Part shown: positions 49,066-60,191 of the stretch, one piece after another | How the letters are laid out: each line of letters begins with the position of its first letter | Position numbering within the stretch: the stretch's first letter is position 1 | Position numbers and translations under genes: made by a program | The notes under the pieces: generated by a model | The model's database searches: none | What the model was told of the DNA's origin: nothing | What the model saw: the letters and a program-made list of their open reading frames with translations, nothing else | Assembly (NCBI GenBank): GCA_030340625.1 | Contig: JAOPHQ010004291.1 | Coordinates: forward strand, 75,001 to 139,000 | Source: Merluccius polli | Taxonomy: Eukaryota > Chordata > Actinopteri > Gadiformes > Merlucciidae | DNA: 64,000 nucleotides | Direction of reading: 5' to 3'

Positions 49066-49185
49066 ACAACGCCTAGTGATGCAGCAGCCTAACTGTACTT
49101 ATTGTCTTTCTTTATTTGTACGTTAATAGTGGCATAATGTTGTCTGACTGAAACAACTAAAAATACAACAGCTACATCAGCTAAC

Positions 49186-49292
49186 ATCCGGGTTGGCCTA
49201 CAAAAATACGTCATCCCTGCACCGCTCTATTAATGTATTATAATAGAGTAGTGCAGGGATGATGTATGTCTGTAGGCCAACCCGGAAGTGAG
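49186..49292. repeat. imperfect palindrome
   Basis: CCGGGTTGGCCTACAAAAAT...CATCCCTGCACC...CTCTATTA and the complementary TAATAGAG...GTGCAGGGATG...GTAGGCCAACCCGG form arms of about 48 bp. Sequence at 50812-50835 (CCTGCACCTCTCTATTATAA) repeats the central part, so the palindrome may be one end of a larger MITE. Confidence 0.7.
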
Positions 49293-49696
49293 TGTCGCCC
49301 TGGGTTCCCTTGACAACAAGCAAATGGGTTTTTCCCATTGGATTTTGCATTATTGCAGAAAATAAGCTCTGTAGCAAACAGAAGTTTATGATACTCACAC
49401 GTTTTGTTAAGCAAGATAATCTTCACCTATGAACACTACTTTTATGATTTTTGAAACGTAAATGCAATCGCCAGAAGTTGTTTAAGACACGTAAAAGCTT
49501 CAAAATTCACGAGTGGGGTATTTACTGATGTATTTTAATGTAATAGACCAAAATGTGTCCATCTCCAAGCTTGTGTTAACCACAGACCTTATTTCAGCCA
49601 TCTAACCAAAAACCCATTCAAAAAACCTGTTGACTTTGAGATGAGGGACCCGGAAGTGCCAACATACTAACGGATTTCCGGGTTTCAGGACTCATT

Positions 49697-50798
49697 TTTT
49701 ATTTATTTATTTTAAAAATATATATTTTTTTGTATTATTTTTTTTATTGAAGGTATTGAACAGTAAATACCTCTTAACATACAAGGCACATTAGGTAAGA
49801 GAAATAATTTAAATTATATAAGGTGATAATAAACATAATTAATAGAAAATTAAAAATAAATAAATAGTAACATAAGAGAAATAAATAAAAACATTTGAAA
49901 AAAAGTTAAAGTAATAATGAGTCTAAAATCTTCCATAGTTACTCTAGAGGTCATCAAATATTTTCAGTTCTTCATAAGCTCTGAGGAGAGACTATGCATG
50001 TTTTCTTCTGTCTTAAGGAACTGAGATGATTGTCCACAAGGTCCCTTTTAAAGACGGAGAAAATGGGTTTTGTTTTCCTCCATTTGGATGTGTGGATGAA
50101 AAATGTCTCCAGAAGTATGAGGTTGTTCAATATCAAGTCACTCTTAACGTTTTTCATGTTAATACCAAACACAATATTTTCTCTTGTGAGAGGAGCAAGT
50201 AGTTGGATTTTGGTTGACAGCCAGTCCTGTAAATCCTCCCAGAATGTCACAGAGTAAATACAATGGAAACACAGATGATCTGTAGTTTCAATTTCAGTAG
50301 CCTATCACAAAAGCTGAAGTTATTGTGATCAACATCAAATCTCATTCTCAGCAGTTCATTGGATGGATAAATATTATTACGAATTTTGAAATGGACTTCT
50401 TTTGTCTTAGGGCTTACAGGGTAAGTAATATAGTTAGTTCTCCATTTCTTAATGTCTAATTCTGAGAACAGTTGGATGAGTTTCTATTTGATCGTATTGG
50501 GTACAGTATATTGTTCAGGTGATTGCGTAACAATTTGTTTGAAATGTTCTCCAGAAAATCTTTCCCATTAAATTGAAGCATGGGTAAATTTATCGCACAC
50601 GGCTGTGTGTCTATGTTTTCTTACTGAAGCAGGGATCGCTTTGATCCCTTTATCAAACTGAGCGCGTGTGCAAACTATGTCATACTTCGAGCAAAAGTTT
50701 TCCTGAGATAGCCAGTGTCCCTGATCGTTAATTAGGTGGGTTACTGGCCAGATATTTTTATCCATCCAATGCTGTAAGTAGAGAGATTTACCATTACA
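49697..50798 (-). mobile_element. L1-like LINE, 5'-truncated, 14-bp target duplication
   Basis: Exactly duplicated TTTCAGGACTCATT flanks it (49683-49696 and 50799-50812), the hallmark of target-primed reverse transcription. The minus strand reads LTRENIVFGI, LILNNLILLETFFIH and KPIFSVFKRDL, the end of an L1-clade ORF2. Further 5' sequence (50568-50765) is out of frame. It lies about 150 bp upstream of the gnl3 start. Confidence 0.85.
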
Positions 50799-50879
50799 TT
50801 TCAGGACTCATTCCTGCACCTCTCTATTATAATATTTAGGTATTTCCACTCCTGGCCGGTAGGGGGCGGCCTTGAGACA

Positions 50880-50963
50880 CGGGAACCGGAAGCGGATATG
50901 AAGTAAAATATATAGAAATCTTTCATTTCACCACGTGTAGCGTTACAGGACGGGACGGTCAAC
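50880..50963 (+). promoter_or_regulatory. gnl3 proximal promoter / 5' leader
   Basis: Contains an ETS-type ACCGGAAGCG (50885-50894), an AT-rich ATATATAGA, a pyrimidine stretch CTTTCATTTC (50920-50929) that could be a 5'TOP start, and a CACGTG E-box (50932-50937). GNL3 is known as a MYC-responsive gene, and snoRNA hosts often use TOP starts. The exact start site is inferred. Confidence 0.5.
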
Positions 50964-51655
50964 ATGAAGCGTCCCAGTAAGTACCAGATAACATGCATGT
51001 AGCTGATGGCTGGACGGCCTGAACATATGTAGTAGTATGTATTAGTATGTTTTGGTATGTATTAGTTTATATTAGTGCGACATGCGGTGGTAACGTTGTA
51101 TTCGGTGACTGCTCGCCACATGGACAGACATGTGTCATAAGTAACGTAACACTAAGCCTTCCTCTCCTCCTCCTCCTCCTCCTCTTCTCTTCATCATCTC
51201 CCTCTTCATTCTCTCCATCTTCAACCTCTCCATCTTCCTCTTCCTCCAGAGCTGAAGAAGGCGAGTAAGAGGATCTCCTGCTCCAAGCGCTACAAGATCC
51301 AGAAGAAGGTGAGTCTGGGCCTGGTGGTCCCACAGGGACGTGGTCTGGGGTCGGAGTCTGGCACTGAGAGCCGGTCTGGGCCTGGTGGTCCCACAGGGAC
51401 GTGGTCTGGGGTCTGAGTCTGGCACTGAGAGCCGGTCTGGGCCTGGTGGTCCCACAGGGACGTGGTCTTTGGGGATGAACCAATGTTGATTAAACCCCTT
51501 ATTCCTACATGCTCCTTAATCAATAAAGTTTTTAAATGAAATGCACGTTGGCACAGTGTAGACCAGTGGTATTCAACTAAAATATCAAGAGGTCCATTGA
51601 GAGAAAATCAAGCGAAGGTCCGGAACATCATAATGTAAAACATTATGAATTAGTG

Positions 51656-51736
<81 letters not shown>

Positions 51737-54700
51737 TAAAAAAAGAAGTAGCCTCATAGATGTATCAACATCTGCAAATTAAACAAAGTACAATTCAAAA
51801 ATATTTATTGTCACTAAACATTGAAGTACACATGAGTACCGTCTCTGTCTTCTCTTCCTGTCTCCGGCTCACTCTCCTGTCCTCTCGCTGACTTCCCTTT
51901 CCACCTGTCACTCGCCTCTCATCTCCGTATTCAGAGTCGCGCTTTTGTTTACACAAATTTGATTGGCTGAGCAGCGTCACGTGGGACACTTAACTCGCAT
52001 GCAATTGGTCTGTAAGTTCCGCTAACCAAATGCCGTAGAAAGACTAGAAAAGCTGTGCTGGTTAAAATAGAAGCGCCCCGTCATAATGTAGAATCCCTCA
52101 ATAGTTTATTGATTATAGGTCTGGGTCCGCATAGGATGGCGTCTGGGTCCGGACCTGGACCGCGGTCCGCCTGTTGGTGACCTCTGCTGTAGATGATATA
52201 AAATGATTAACAGTATAGTATAAGGTAATTTATTGATGTGAAACTGAAATCATTTTCATTTGTTTTCTTCAAGGTCCGAGAGCACAACAGAAAACTGAGA
52301 AAGGAGGCAGGGAAGAAAGGAGTGGGCAAGAAAACGAAGAAGGACCTTGGGGTCCCCAACATCGCACCTTTCAAAGAGGAGGTCCTCAGAGAAGCAGAAC
52401 AGAGGAGGTTAAAGGTGAGCTCCTAATCAGCACTAATAATCTTAGCTCGAATATAGTTCAAAGTCCAAAATGAACGTCTACACGTGTACACGTGTAACCG
52501 GTTAGTAAATCATAACCGTTTAGGAAAAATCAGTAAACGAAAACCGAAAAAAGAAAAAAAAAATCTTCAATCAAAATTAACACGTGCAATTTGACAACGT
52601 TAATGCGCTAAGAAATGCACGTGATAAATGTTGGGTAATTGACCACCGGGCATTACGTCATGTAACACTTAATTTTCACTTTGGACTTGCGATGGCAGCT
52701 GACACGAAACAGCGAAGTGCGGCGTGGAGGTTTTTTGAAAAAAACGAGAAAGGAGACCAAGTGAAATGTACACTGTGTGGTGTACATTTGGCTTTTAAAA
52801 ACAGCACAGGGTCGATGAACAATCACCTGCGCTGGAAACATCCGACAAGGTGGTCTGAAACGGAGGGGGGCGGGGCTAACGTCGGTGGCGGTGCTAGCGG
52901 TTCTGGGCCACGACAGACAACCATGCGGCATTTTGCAAGCAAGAAGTGTGAGAAGGGACGGAGCGACTCAATCATTTGAGTGGCGGCAGTGACACGGAGG
53001 AATCTTTCTGAAAAGTGGCTGCACCCTCCATTGGTCGTATAGCGCGACTGCGGTCCACTTAAAAAAAAAAAAAAAACGGTTAACCGTGTACACGAATAAA
53101 AAGGGGTCGTGTAACCGTTTACAATTTTTTGTAACCGTTCACACCCCTATTATAAATATATACAAAGATCAATGATCGCAAGATTGATTCTCTTTCAGCC
53201 ATGTCTTCAGATACTTTTTAAAGCTATTAAGACTTGTGCAGTCTCTAATATGGAGTGGGATTGAGTTCCATTTTCCAATTGCTTGGTATGAGAATGCTGA
53301 CCATCAGATAACGGTAACAAAATACTAAGGTGGCTGTTTGGATGATGGTAACTCTTTGTGTTTACAGATTGAAGAAGAAAAAGAGAAAAGGAAGCAAGAA
53401 AAAAAAGATGAGCGAGCCAAGAGGAAAAAGGAGAAGGATTCGCCCAATTCAGAAACTGAAAACCCAAAGGCCAAGAAGGCTCGGCTGGTAAGGACCAGAA
53501 ACTAAATCAAATGTATTGATCGGTAAACTGTAATGCTTGGAGATTTTCAGTGTTTTGGGTTGCTAATTCTTCATTCTTAATTCCCAGGATACTGTTGACA
53601 AGGAGTCGTCCATAAAGAGCGCCGTGAACAAAAGTTCAAAACAGTTCCTTTGTAATGAAATTAACAAGGTATGACCGATCTGCTGGGTTTTCCACTCACC
53701 GTGTTGTAATGCAAAATCTAAATCTAAGATCTCAGATTTAAGCCTTGATAATTGGCAAGCATACTCAGAATTGGAAGTAAAGCAGTTATTGGTAGCAAGT
53801 CATGTTTTAGTGATGCATATACATGCAAACTTGAGCAGTTGACTGTTAGCATTCAACCTTTAAGTCTGGGATTAAAAAACCCTACTTGTTACTTTAACAT
53901 TCTTTGAAAGGCTATCCCTATTGTGATTCCCATTTCAGATAATTGATCAAGCTGACGTCGTATTAGAAGTGTTGGACGCTAGAGATCCCCTGGGGTACCG
54001 GTGTCCACAGCTTGAGGAGGCCGTACTCACAAGGCCTGGCAACAAGAAACTGCTGCTTGTCCTGACCAAAATAGGTAACGACATGGACATGTGGCACAGT
54101 CTTCAGTTCAGGTTTAAATACGTTAGAATCTAGCCCAATACAAGTTTGGTCTTTTTCCTACTAACTTAAGGATGAATATGTTTTTATTAAGATTTGGTGC
54201 CTCAGGAGAACGTGGAGAAGTGGATACAGTGTCTGGAGCAGGAGTTTCCAGTCGTGGCCTTCAAGGCGTCTACACAGATTGTGGACAAAACGGTGGTAAG
54301 GGATTTCATATTTTAAATCGGTGACCACAAGGTTTGCTGCACAACACTCCAACAAGAACCAAAACAACGTCACCTTGGGGTCTTAACAGTAGTTATGTTT
54401 TAAGGAGGACTGAGAAGGTTACGCAGCTTGTGTCGTGCTGTAATAACTGGTTTACACCTCCAAGAGTAACTAACAAAGCACAACATGGTGGCTCTGTGTA
54501 ACGCCACAATGCTGCTCGATGCTTTTGTTTTACATTGAGTTCAGGGATCTCTAGTTCTCAACATGAATTCACCAGAAAGATAGATTTATTGAGTAACAGT
54601 ATTGTGTTTAAAGACAATCATGTTTTAAGACTTCATTTTTTCAGCATTTTTCACACAATAATGTTTGTAGGTATGCCCGATTAACATAAGAGCCACTTGG

Positions 54701-57700
54701 ATGAACTACACTTTGCTCATAACCCCACAGGCTTTAATTTGGGTATTGACATGTTTCCCGTTCCTCTCCCCATCAGCAAGAGAAGAAAAGGCGGATGCCT
54801 GATGCGGTTCTCGACAAGTCCCGCGCGGCACTGTCCTCCGGTAACACCTGTCTCCTTGGTCTCCTGGAGGGCTACCTGGCCACCTCCAAAACAGAAGGCA
54901 CCCTCAAGGTGGGCGTCGTCGGTAAGCGGTTCATGGCGTTTTGTTTCAAAAGGCATTTGGCATTTCATTCCAGAATTGAAGTCAATGGTGGGTTGTATGT
55001 TGGACTATAATATACTCATTTTAAACGTGTGTCCCCAGGCTTCCCTAACGTGGGGAAGAGCAGTCTCATCAACACCATGAAGGGACTGCGGACGTGCAAC
55101 GCTGGGGTCAAGAGGGGCATCACCAAGTGAGTGGGTCTTGTAGTTTTCTGTACTAGATTTGGTTGGGTTTCCTTAATGCAAGATGTATTTTACAGGACTA
55201 CACTTTCCACATACATGGGGCTGTTGTGTATAGTATGGCCTCAATGCCCCTTGCATACAAAATACTTTAAAAAAAAAATAAATCTTACTGGATCCCAGCA
55301 AGGAAATGAGGACAATAACGCAAGTCTTGATTTACTCATGAAGACTTCTAATCCAACTCTGATCCTGCTGGCTAGATGTCCTGTATCTAATGTGGTTCAT
55401 GAAGCCCAAAGTCCTTGCTTAGACAGGGCATCTCTGCAGCACTACAGTACTTCAATTATAATGGAGTTATACATTTACCTTTTTATATATTTTACTCTTA
55501 TCAAATCATTTAGATAGTGCACATGGCCATAAACCAAGTCCTCTATATTGCTTGGCTATTTCTCCTTCAGTAACCCTGAGTAACGCCCCTCACCACCAGG
55601 TCCATGCAGGATGTGTTTATCCTGAAGAATCTGAAGTTGTACGACAGCCCGGGGATCGTGGCGTCTCCGTCCAACCCACCGGCCTCCATGGCCCTACGGA
55701 GCCTGCAGGTGGAGGAGGGAGAGGAAAACGCTCTGGAAGCAGTCAGGACGCTGCTGAAACAGTGCGACAAGATTCAGGTAAGAATGTTGGGATCAGGGTA
55801 GTCTGGCTTACCGGATGTAGGTTGCAGGTATAAGCCCGCCCAAGCATGGCAATGGCAGGCTCTGGGCGGGTTTTACCTGCAAGGGCACCGTTGCTGCATC
55901 TTGGGCTTGGCGCCGCCCGAGACGATTGTGATTGGTTAAAGAAATACAAACAAGACGGGGCGTTTTTTTCCCCCTATACCAGAATGATGTGTGTTCAGCC
56001 AGACCTTTCTCCAGCGCTGGCACAGCGATGAAGTGTGGCGGTGCCAGGGTCTGGCGAGACTTTGATTAGGGGAAACTAGGCACTGGTCAGAATCTAATTT
56101 TGCAGTTTGACTCTTCTGATTTAAATTATTTTTTAGGGAAGCTCAAAGTATCTGCATGTAGTTTTGTGTATCTTGGCAGTAGTTTGGAATTCATACCGGT
56201 TGTATTTCTGGTATGCAAATTATTATTTCAGTTAAATGAGTATCCATGCATTTATTTACGCCTGGGCTGTTAAGAGCATGTTTTCATATCACTCAATGTT
56301 ATTACTAGTAGTTATGCTGGCATTGTAGCTCTTCATTTAGTTTGTTTTCTTCTTTCAGGTAATGCTCCAGTACAATGTACCAGACTTCAGAAACTCTTTG
56401 GAGTTCGTAACGTTATTGGCCAAAAAACGTGGCTATCTGGTGAAGGGCGGGGTAGCTAACATGGAGCAGTCAGCGACCGCTTTTCTGGACGATTGGACGG
56501 GGTGAGGGCTTGTGATTTATTATTTCAAGTCTTAATTTACGTACGAGGAAATGAGGACAATAACGCAAAGTCTCGACTATGATGAAGACTTCTAATCCAA
56601 CTCTGATCCTCAAATCTCAACATGTGTTCATGTAATGAGAAATAAAGGCACCACCATCTTCTTTTAACGTTGCATCATTGTCCCCATTCTCTCCAGGGCC
56701 AAGCTGAGTTACCACACCAGGGTGGAGACCCTCAGCCTGCCCCCCTACCTCTCGGACGCCGGGGTTGCCGAGAACAAGAAGGGCTGGAACCTAAACCATC
56801 TAAAAACTGGAAACAAGGCAACGCTTCACAGTATGTGTTGGTGGTCATTTTAACATTTAAAAGGCTTTCCAAAACTGTATTAAAACATTGTTTAATTGGC
56901 TGTTTAGGCTAGATCCATTGTCCTTTTATAACTAGGGAAGAACAGGGATGAAGGAAAGTTTTAGCCTAGAAATCTAGACGCCCCTAGCGGCAGCAAATTT
57001 AATTTGCAGCCAGGGGGTCTAGCCTTTTGTCGTCGTTTTGCGCTGCTGGAAACAGAAAATCTGTCAGGCCAATCACAGTGTGAGGGGCGGAGTCGGAAGC
57101 CGGGCTACCATGACGACAGAGCGACAGTTCCGTGTTAGAGGTAAACAATGGCTGCTGCTGCTGGCGAACGGCTGTCTTTCGACTCGGCTTTGGCCGCGAC
57201 TCTTCAAGACTTGAAGTTAACATTTTCTTTGAGAAAAGAACAAAGAACGGCACTGAAGTCTTTCCTCGAAAAGAAATATGTATTCGGAGTTTTGATTAAT
57301 TACGTAGTCGGAGCCGTCGCTCTGACTACGTCACCTTCTTCGTTGCTCTGATTGGTTGTAGCGCTATCCTATTGCGTGCAGAGGGAACTTGAAAGACAAA
57401 CGTTTATGCCGCCCACACTGCCAATGGAGCAGTGCCAGACCTTACATCTTTCTGATGTAGGTCTGGCTTGCCAGGCTAGGAAAGTTTAGCATGGTTAAAA
57501 GATCTTGTGTCACAAACTAAAATGTGTTCCTAGGGTTATTGTTGGGGTGGGGGGGGGACCCATTTAAATCATGTCTGTTTTTATTTGTGTTGCTGACAGT
57601 GTTATCTTTCCGACAGATGTTAAATTTCCCAACAAGGCCAGTAGCATAAGCCTTATTTCTAAAGGCCCCACAGCCGGCCTGTTGAATATGAAGGATGTCC

Positions 57701-58284
57701 TTCAGAAGCCTGACCCGTTACCGCTGGACGAAGACCCGGAGAAAGAGGTCACTTTATTGGACAATCTTTTATTTTTGTTTAGAATAGTCTCCAAAAGGGT
57801 ATTAATGTATCTACACACTTCCATGGATGTGTATAGTGACTATCTTGGCCCTCACCAATTTTTACATATGCCCATTGTAAAAAATCTTTGTGGATCCCAG
57901 CAAGGAAATGAGGACAATAACGCAAGTCTTGATTTTACTCATGAAGACTTCTAATCCAACTCTGATCCTGCTGGCTAGACATCTTGTTTCCACATGTGTA
58001 TCTAGCGTGGTTCATGAAGTCCTTGTTGCTCTTTCCAGGTGGAGGATCTCGACGGGGAATCGGAACAAGTGGAAGAAACCAAGGAACTACAGAAAACATC
58101 TATCAAAAGTATATACTCATGTCCTACAATATTTAAATTAAAGATTCCTTCAAAATTCTAATTTTGTGTAATTTCTTTTACAGATAAACGCAACAAAGTC
58201 CAATTCCAGTCAGTTCCGGTTGATATCAGCCTCTCAACAGTCAAAACGGATGACGCCTACGACTTCAACACAGATTATAAATGA
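50964..58284 (+). CDS. gnl3: guanine nucleotide-binding protein-like 3 (nucleostemin)
   Basis: Nucleolar GTPase linked to 60S ribosome assembly, cell-cycle control and stem-cell growth. Coding exons: 50964-50976, 51250-51308, 52274-52414, 53368-53487, 53588-53668, 53939-54074, 54192-54295, 54777-54921, 55039-55126, 55600-55777, 56359-56501, 56697-56830, 57617-57747, 58039-58108, 58184-58284. All introns are GT-AG and the frame closes at 547 residues, close to human GNL3. A basic N terminus (MKRPKLKKASKR) fits nucleolar targeting; residues about 72-111 are a charged coiled coil. The GTPase domain is circularly permuted: G4 TKID (181-184), then G1 GFPNVGKSS (267-275), G2 T295, G3 DSPG (311-314). 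The C terminus ends DAYDFNTDYK. G4 has T and I where NKxD is usual. The exon 13 donor (GAG|GTCACT) is weak. AATAAA is at 58521. Confidence 0.96.
51165..51247. repeat. (CTC)n pyrimidine tract
   Basis: CTC/CTT-rich run leading into the gnl3 exon 2 acceptor; it serves as an overlong polypyrimidine tract. Confidence 0.8.
51318..51470. repeat. 61-bp tandem repeat in gnl3 intron 2
   Basis: Two and a half copies of a unit starting GGGCCTGGTGGTCCCACAGG and including CTGGCACTGAGAGCCGGTCT. It begins right after the exon 2 donor. Confidence 0.92.
51565..52190. mobile_element. hAT-like non-autonomous element in gnl3 intron 2
   Basis: Begins CAGTGGTATTCAAC and ends GGTGACCTCTG, with GGTCCGGA/TCCGGACC near each end. 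The flanks GTGTAGAC and CTGTAGAT agree at 6 of 8 bases. It contains the (TA)n tract at 51655-51726. Confidence 0.5.
51655..51726. repeat. (TA)n microsatellite
   Basis: About 35 TA units. Confidence 0.95.
52480..53150 (+). mobile_element. hAT transposon fragment with BED-finger pseudogene
   Basis: In gnl3 intron 3. The frame at 52692-52979 reads MAADTKQRSAAWRFFEKNEK, then VKCTLCGVHL and NNHLRWKHPT, a BED-type zinc finger (C-x2-C ... H-x4-H) as found at the N terminus of hAT/ZBED transposases. It stops after about 95 codons, before the catalytic part. The right end reads GTAACCGTTCACACCCCTA, matching known hAT-like termini; the left end is degraded. Confidence 0.72.
55295..55371 (+). ncRNA. 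C/D-box snoRNA candidate 1 (gnl3 intron 9)
   Basis: 77 nt. Terminal stem CCAGCAAGGA/TCCTGCTGG, C-box-like ATGAGGA (55306-55312; one base from consensus), internal TCATGAA as C', and D box CTGA (55359-55362). Vertebrate GNL3 introns are known to carry SNORD19/SNORD69-type RNAs, so SNORD19-like is the best guess. The rRNA target was not determined. Confidence 0.7.
55801..56068. mobile_element. MITE in gnl3 intron 10
   Basis: Starts AGTCTGGCTTACCGGATG and ends GCCAGGGTCTGGCGAGACT, with short inverted ends (AGTCTGGC / GTCTGGCGAGACT). GC-rich, no transposase. Confidence 0.5.
56545..56611 (+). ncRNA. C/D-box snoRNA candidate 2 (gnl3 intron 11)
   Basis: 67 nt. Stem GAGGA/TCCTC, C-box-like ATGAGGA (56551-56557), a consensus C' TGATGAA (56579-56585), D box CTGA (56603-56606). 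It shares GACAATAACGCAA and GACTTCTAATCCAACTCTGA with the intron 9 and 13 copies. The variable middle (AGTCTCGACTA) differs. Confidence 0.72.
56963..57478. mobile_element. MITE-like element with helicase-like exon fragment
   Basis: In gnl3 intron 12. Imperfect inverted ends, AGCCTAGAAATCTAGACG and GTCTGGCTTGCCAGGCTAGG. The frame from 57148 begins MAAAAGERLSFDSALAATLQ and includes FSLRKEQRTALKSFLEKK, like the start of RecQ-type helicase fragments spread by fish DNA transposons; it ends before any Walker A motif. Confidence 0.55.
57897..57974 (+). ncRNA. C/D-box snoRNA candidate 3 (gnl3 intron 13)
   Basis: 78 nt, nearly identical to the intron 9 copy over the whole RNA and a few flanking bases (GGATCCCAGCAAGGAAATGA). 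C-box-like ATGAGGA (57908-57914), D box CTGA (57962-57965), stem CCAGCAAGGA/TCCTGCTGG. Confidence 0.72.
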
Positions 58285-58520
58285 TCACAGCTTCTGTTTC
58301 CTCTGAACCCCTCCTTGCCCACCATGGACTACTTTGACTTGCGGACCTGTGTTATTTCAAGTCATTGAAATACAGAGAATCCCAACAGGTTCACCGCACT
58401 GTTCAGAAGGTGGACTGGCCATTGACTGTCCTGTCATGTTTATTTTGTCAAATGTTTAAACGTCTTGAGTTGATTTATAAACTCTTGTTTGTGCAGATTG
58501 TGTATATATAGCCTCCATTT

Positions 58521-58526
58521 AATAAA
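58521..58526 (+). terminator. gnl3 polyadenylation signal
   Basis: AATAAA about 240 bases after the stop codon, followed by CAAAAAACAACTGCC. Confidence 0.7.
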
Positions 58527-59476
58527 CAGACAAAAAACAACTGCCTAATGGATCTCTACCCTACCTCAGAAACACTGCACCCTTAGAAACAAGCAGTTGG
58601 CACAAAAAGATTAGCCAAATAAGTGAACTAGTAATGGTGTCATACATTTTATTGAAGCAAATATACAAAAGTATAGGTACAGCAGGATTAGTGAATGCTT
58701 CTAAGAATGAAAATGCTGGCAAATGGTAAGTAAACCAATTTTGTGCAAATGTCATGTTGCTGGAGGTGATTTGGTTAGTGGTTTCACTGGTTTGCATATT
58801 TAAATTCCATGACAACCTAATGTTGCTTTTAAAAGCCATTGAGTAACTTTAAAGTGTATGTAAAAGGCAGTGATGTTATCTCCCAGTTCAAGTTCAAATT
58901 TGACCATGCTTATGCTGGCAAATATTGACAAATATTGTGTATTTGCACTGATGTTTAATATGTTAATGTTAGATATATTGGCGGTAAGGTGCCCCAGGCA
59001 GTATTAGGTCTTATGGGGTAAGAAATGTCAGGTGGTAACAGAAAAGCAGCCAATGTAACACGGGTAACAAACCTGCAAGGACAGCACTACTGCAATTCCC
59101 CTTTGTGAAATTGGTGCCATCTGATTAAAAGGGCAATCTCATACCTTGGTAGATTTGGTTACTCTAGAACATAGTGGCATTACTGGTGGATTAGGACTGG
59201 TTGTCTGGTTGGTCATATTGTCCACTCTAATCCTATGGTGTCTTCTACACAAGCATAGGGTTGATATAGCAAATATCTCATATCAGCTTTGTTTCATATA
59301 TAAAAATATTTGGAGACCTATTAAAAAGTTTAAGGCTTTAGACAAGGAGACAAACACATTTCCCTTAGCACTATGCACAACTCGATAAGAAAAACACTAA
59401 TTTTAAAATAGTGGTGCAGAGTCAAGATTAGGAATGGGAATGAATCATGATTGGAAGAAGGCAATATATGTGACCT

Positions 59477-60038
59477 GGGCCTCATTTAGAAAGTGGACAT
59501 GCACACAATACCTTAGGTCCGCAACAGATTTATGATGATGTAACGCTGATGCCATGGCAACAGATTTATGACGATGTAACGCTGAGTGCTGGGGTGGGGG
59601 TTGAAGTATATCAGGCCAAGTAATAATTATCCAGATCCAGATACATTAAAAGGCCCTAATACACCCCCAGGTGTGATGTGATTAGCCATTACAAGCCATT
59701 TCAAAACTGATGTTCACTATCCTCTAGTGACATCACCAGTGGGAGTGTCCACCCAGACGTATGATGGCTAGATCAGCCTACCCAGTGTGGACTGTACCAA
59801 CTGGTAGGCTGATCTATCCTTCATACATCTGGGTGGGCATTCCCACTTGTGTTGTCACTAGAGGGTAGTCACATGACAATTTTGAGATGGCTTTTAATAG
59901 CTAATCACACGCACACCTGGTGGTAAAATAGGGACCCTTAACCATGTATGGTCAGTTATGGGCTTCCACATGGTGGCAACTCTTAATTGGTTGATTATGA
60001 TTCATCAATGCATACGTGTGGTCTTCTAAATGAGGCCC
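59477..60038. mobile_element. palindromic MITE between gnl3 and glt8d1
   Basis: Ends GGGCCTCATTTAGAA and TTCTAAATGAGGCCC. The interior forms a long inverted pair: GGTGTGATGTGATTAGCCAT...CCACCCAGACGTATGATGGC against CTTCATACATCTGGGTGGGC...GCTAATCACACGCACACC. No transposase. Confidence 0.8.
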
Positions 60039-60191
60039 CTGGCATGTATGAGGGGACATCTGACCACATGTGTAACAGATTACACATCATGGGTAACAGC
60101 ATCACATTTGTTCCTGAGACATCCACAGCCACGGTCCCTTGGCAGAGCAGCTTAGCGGGCAACTTAGTCAGTCATTATGCGTAGCGCCGCC

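Larger units (their letters stand above)
58285..60191. other. gnl3-glt8d1 intergenic region
   Basis: Tail-to-tail spacer. It contains the gnl3 3' untranslated region with AATAAA at 58521-58526, then unassigned AT-rich DNA and one MITE. A frame at 59146-59388 with a hydrophobic stretch lacks known motifs and is not called. Confidence 0.7.

Noticed and set aside
59146..59388. 80-codon membrane-like frame
   Set aside because: Single frame with no splice partners, motifs or promoter; could be chance.
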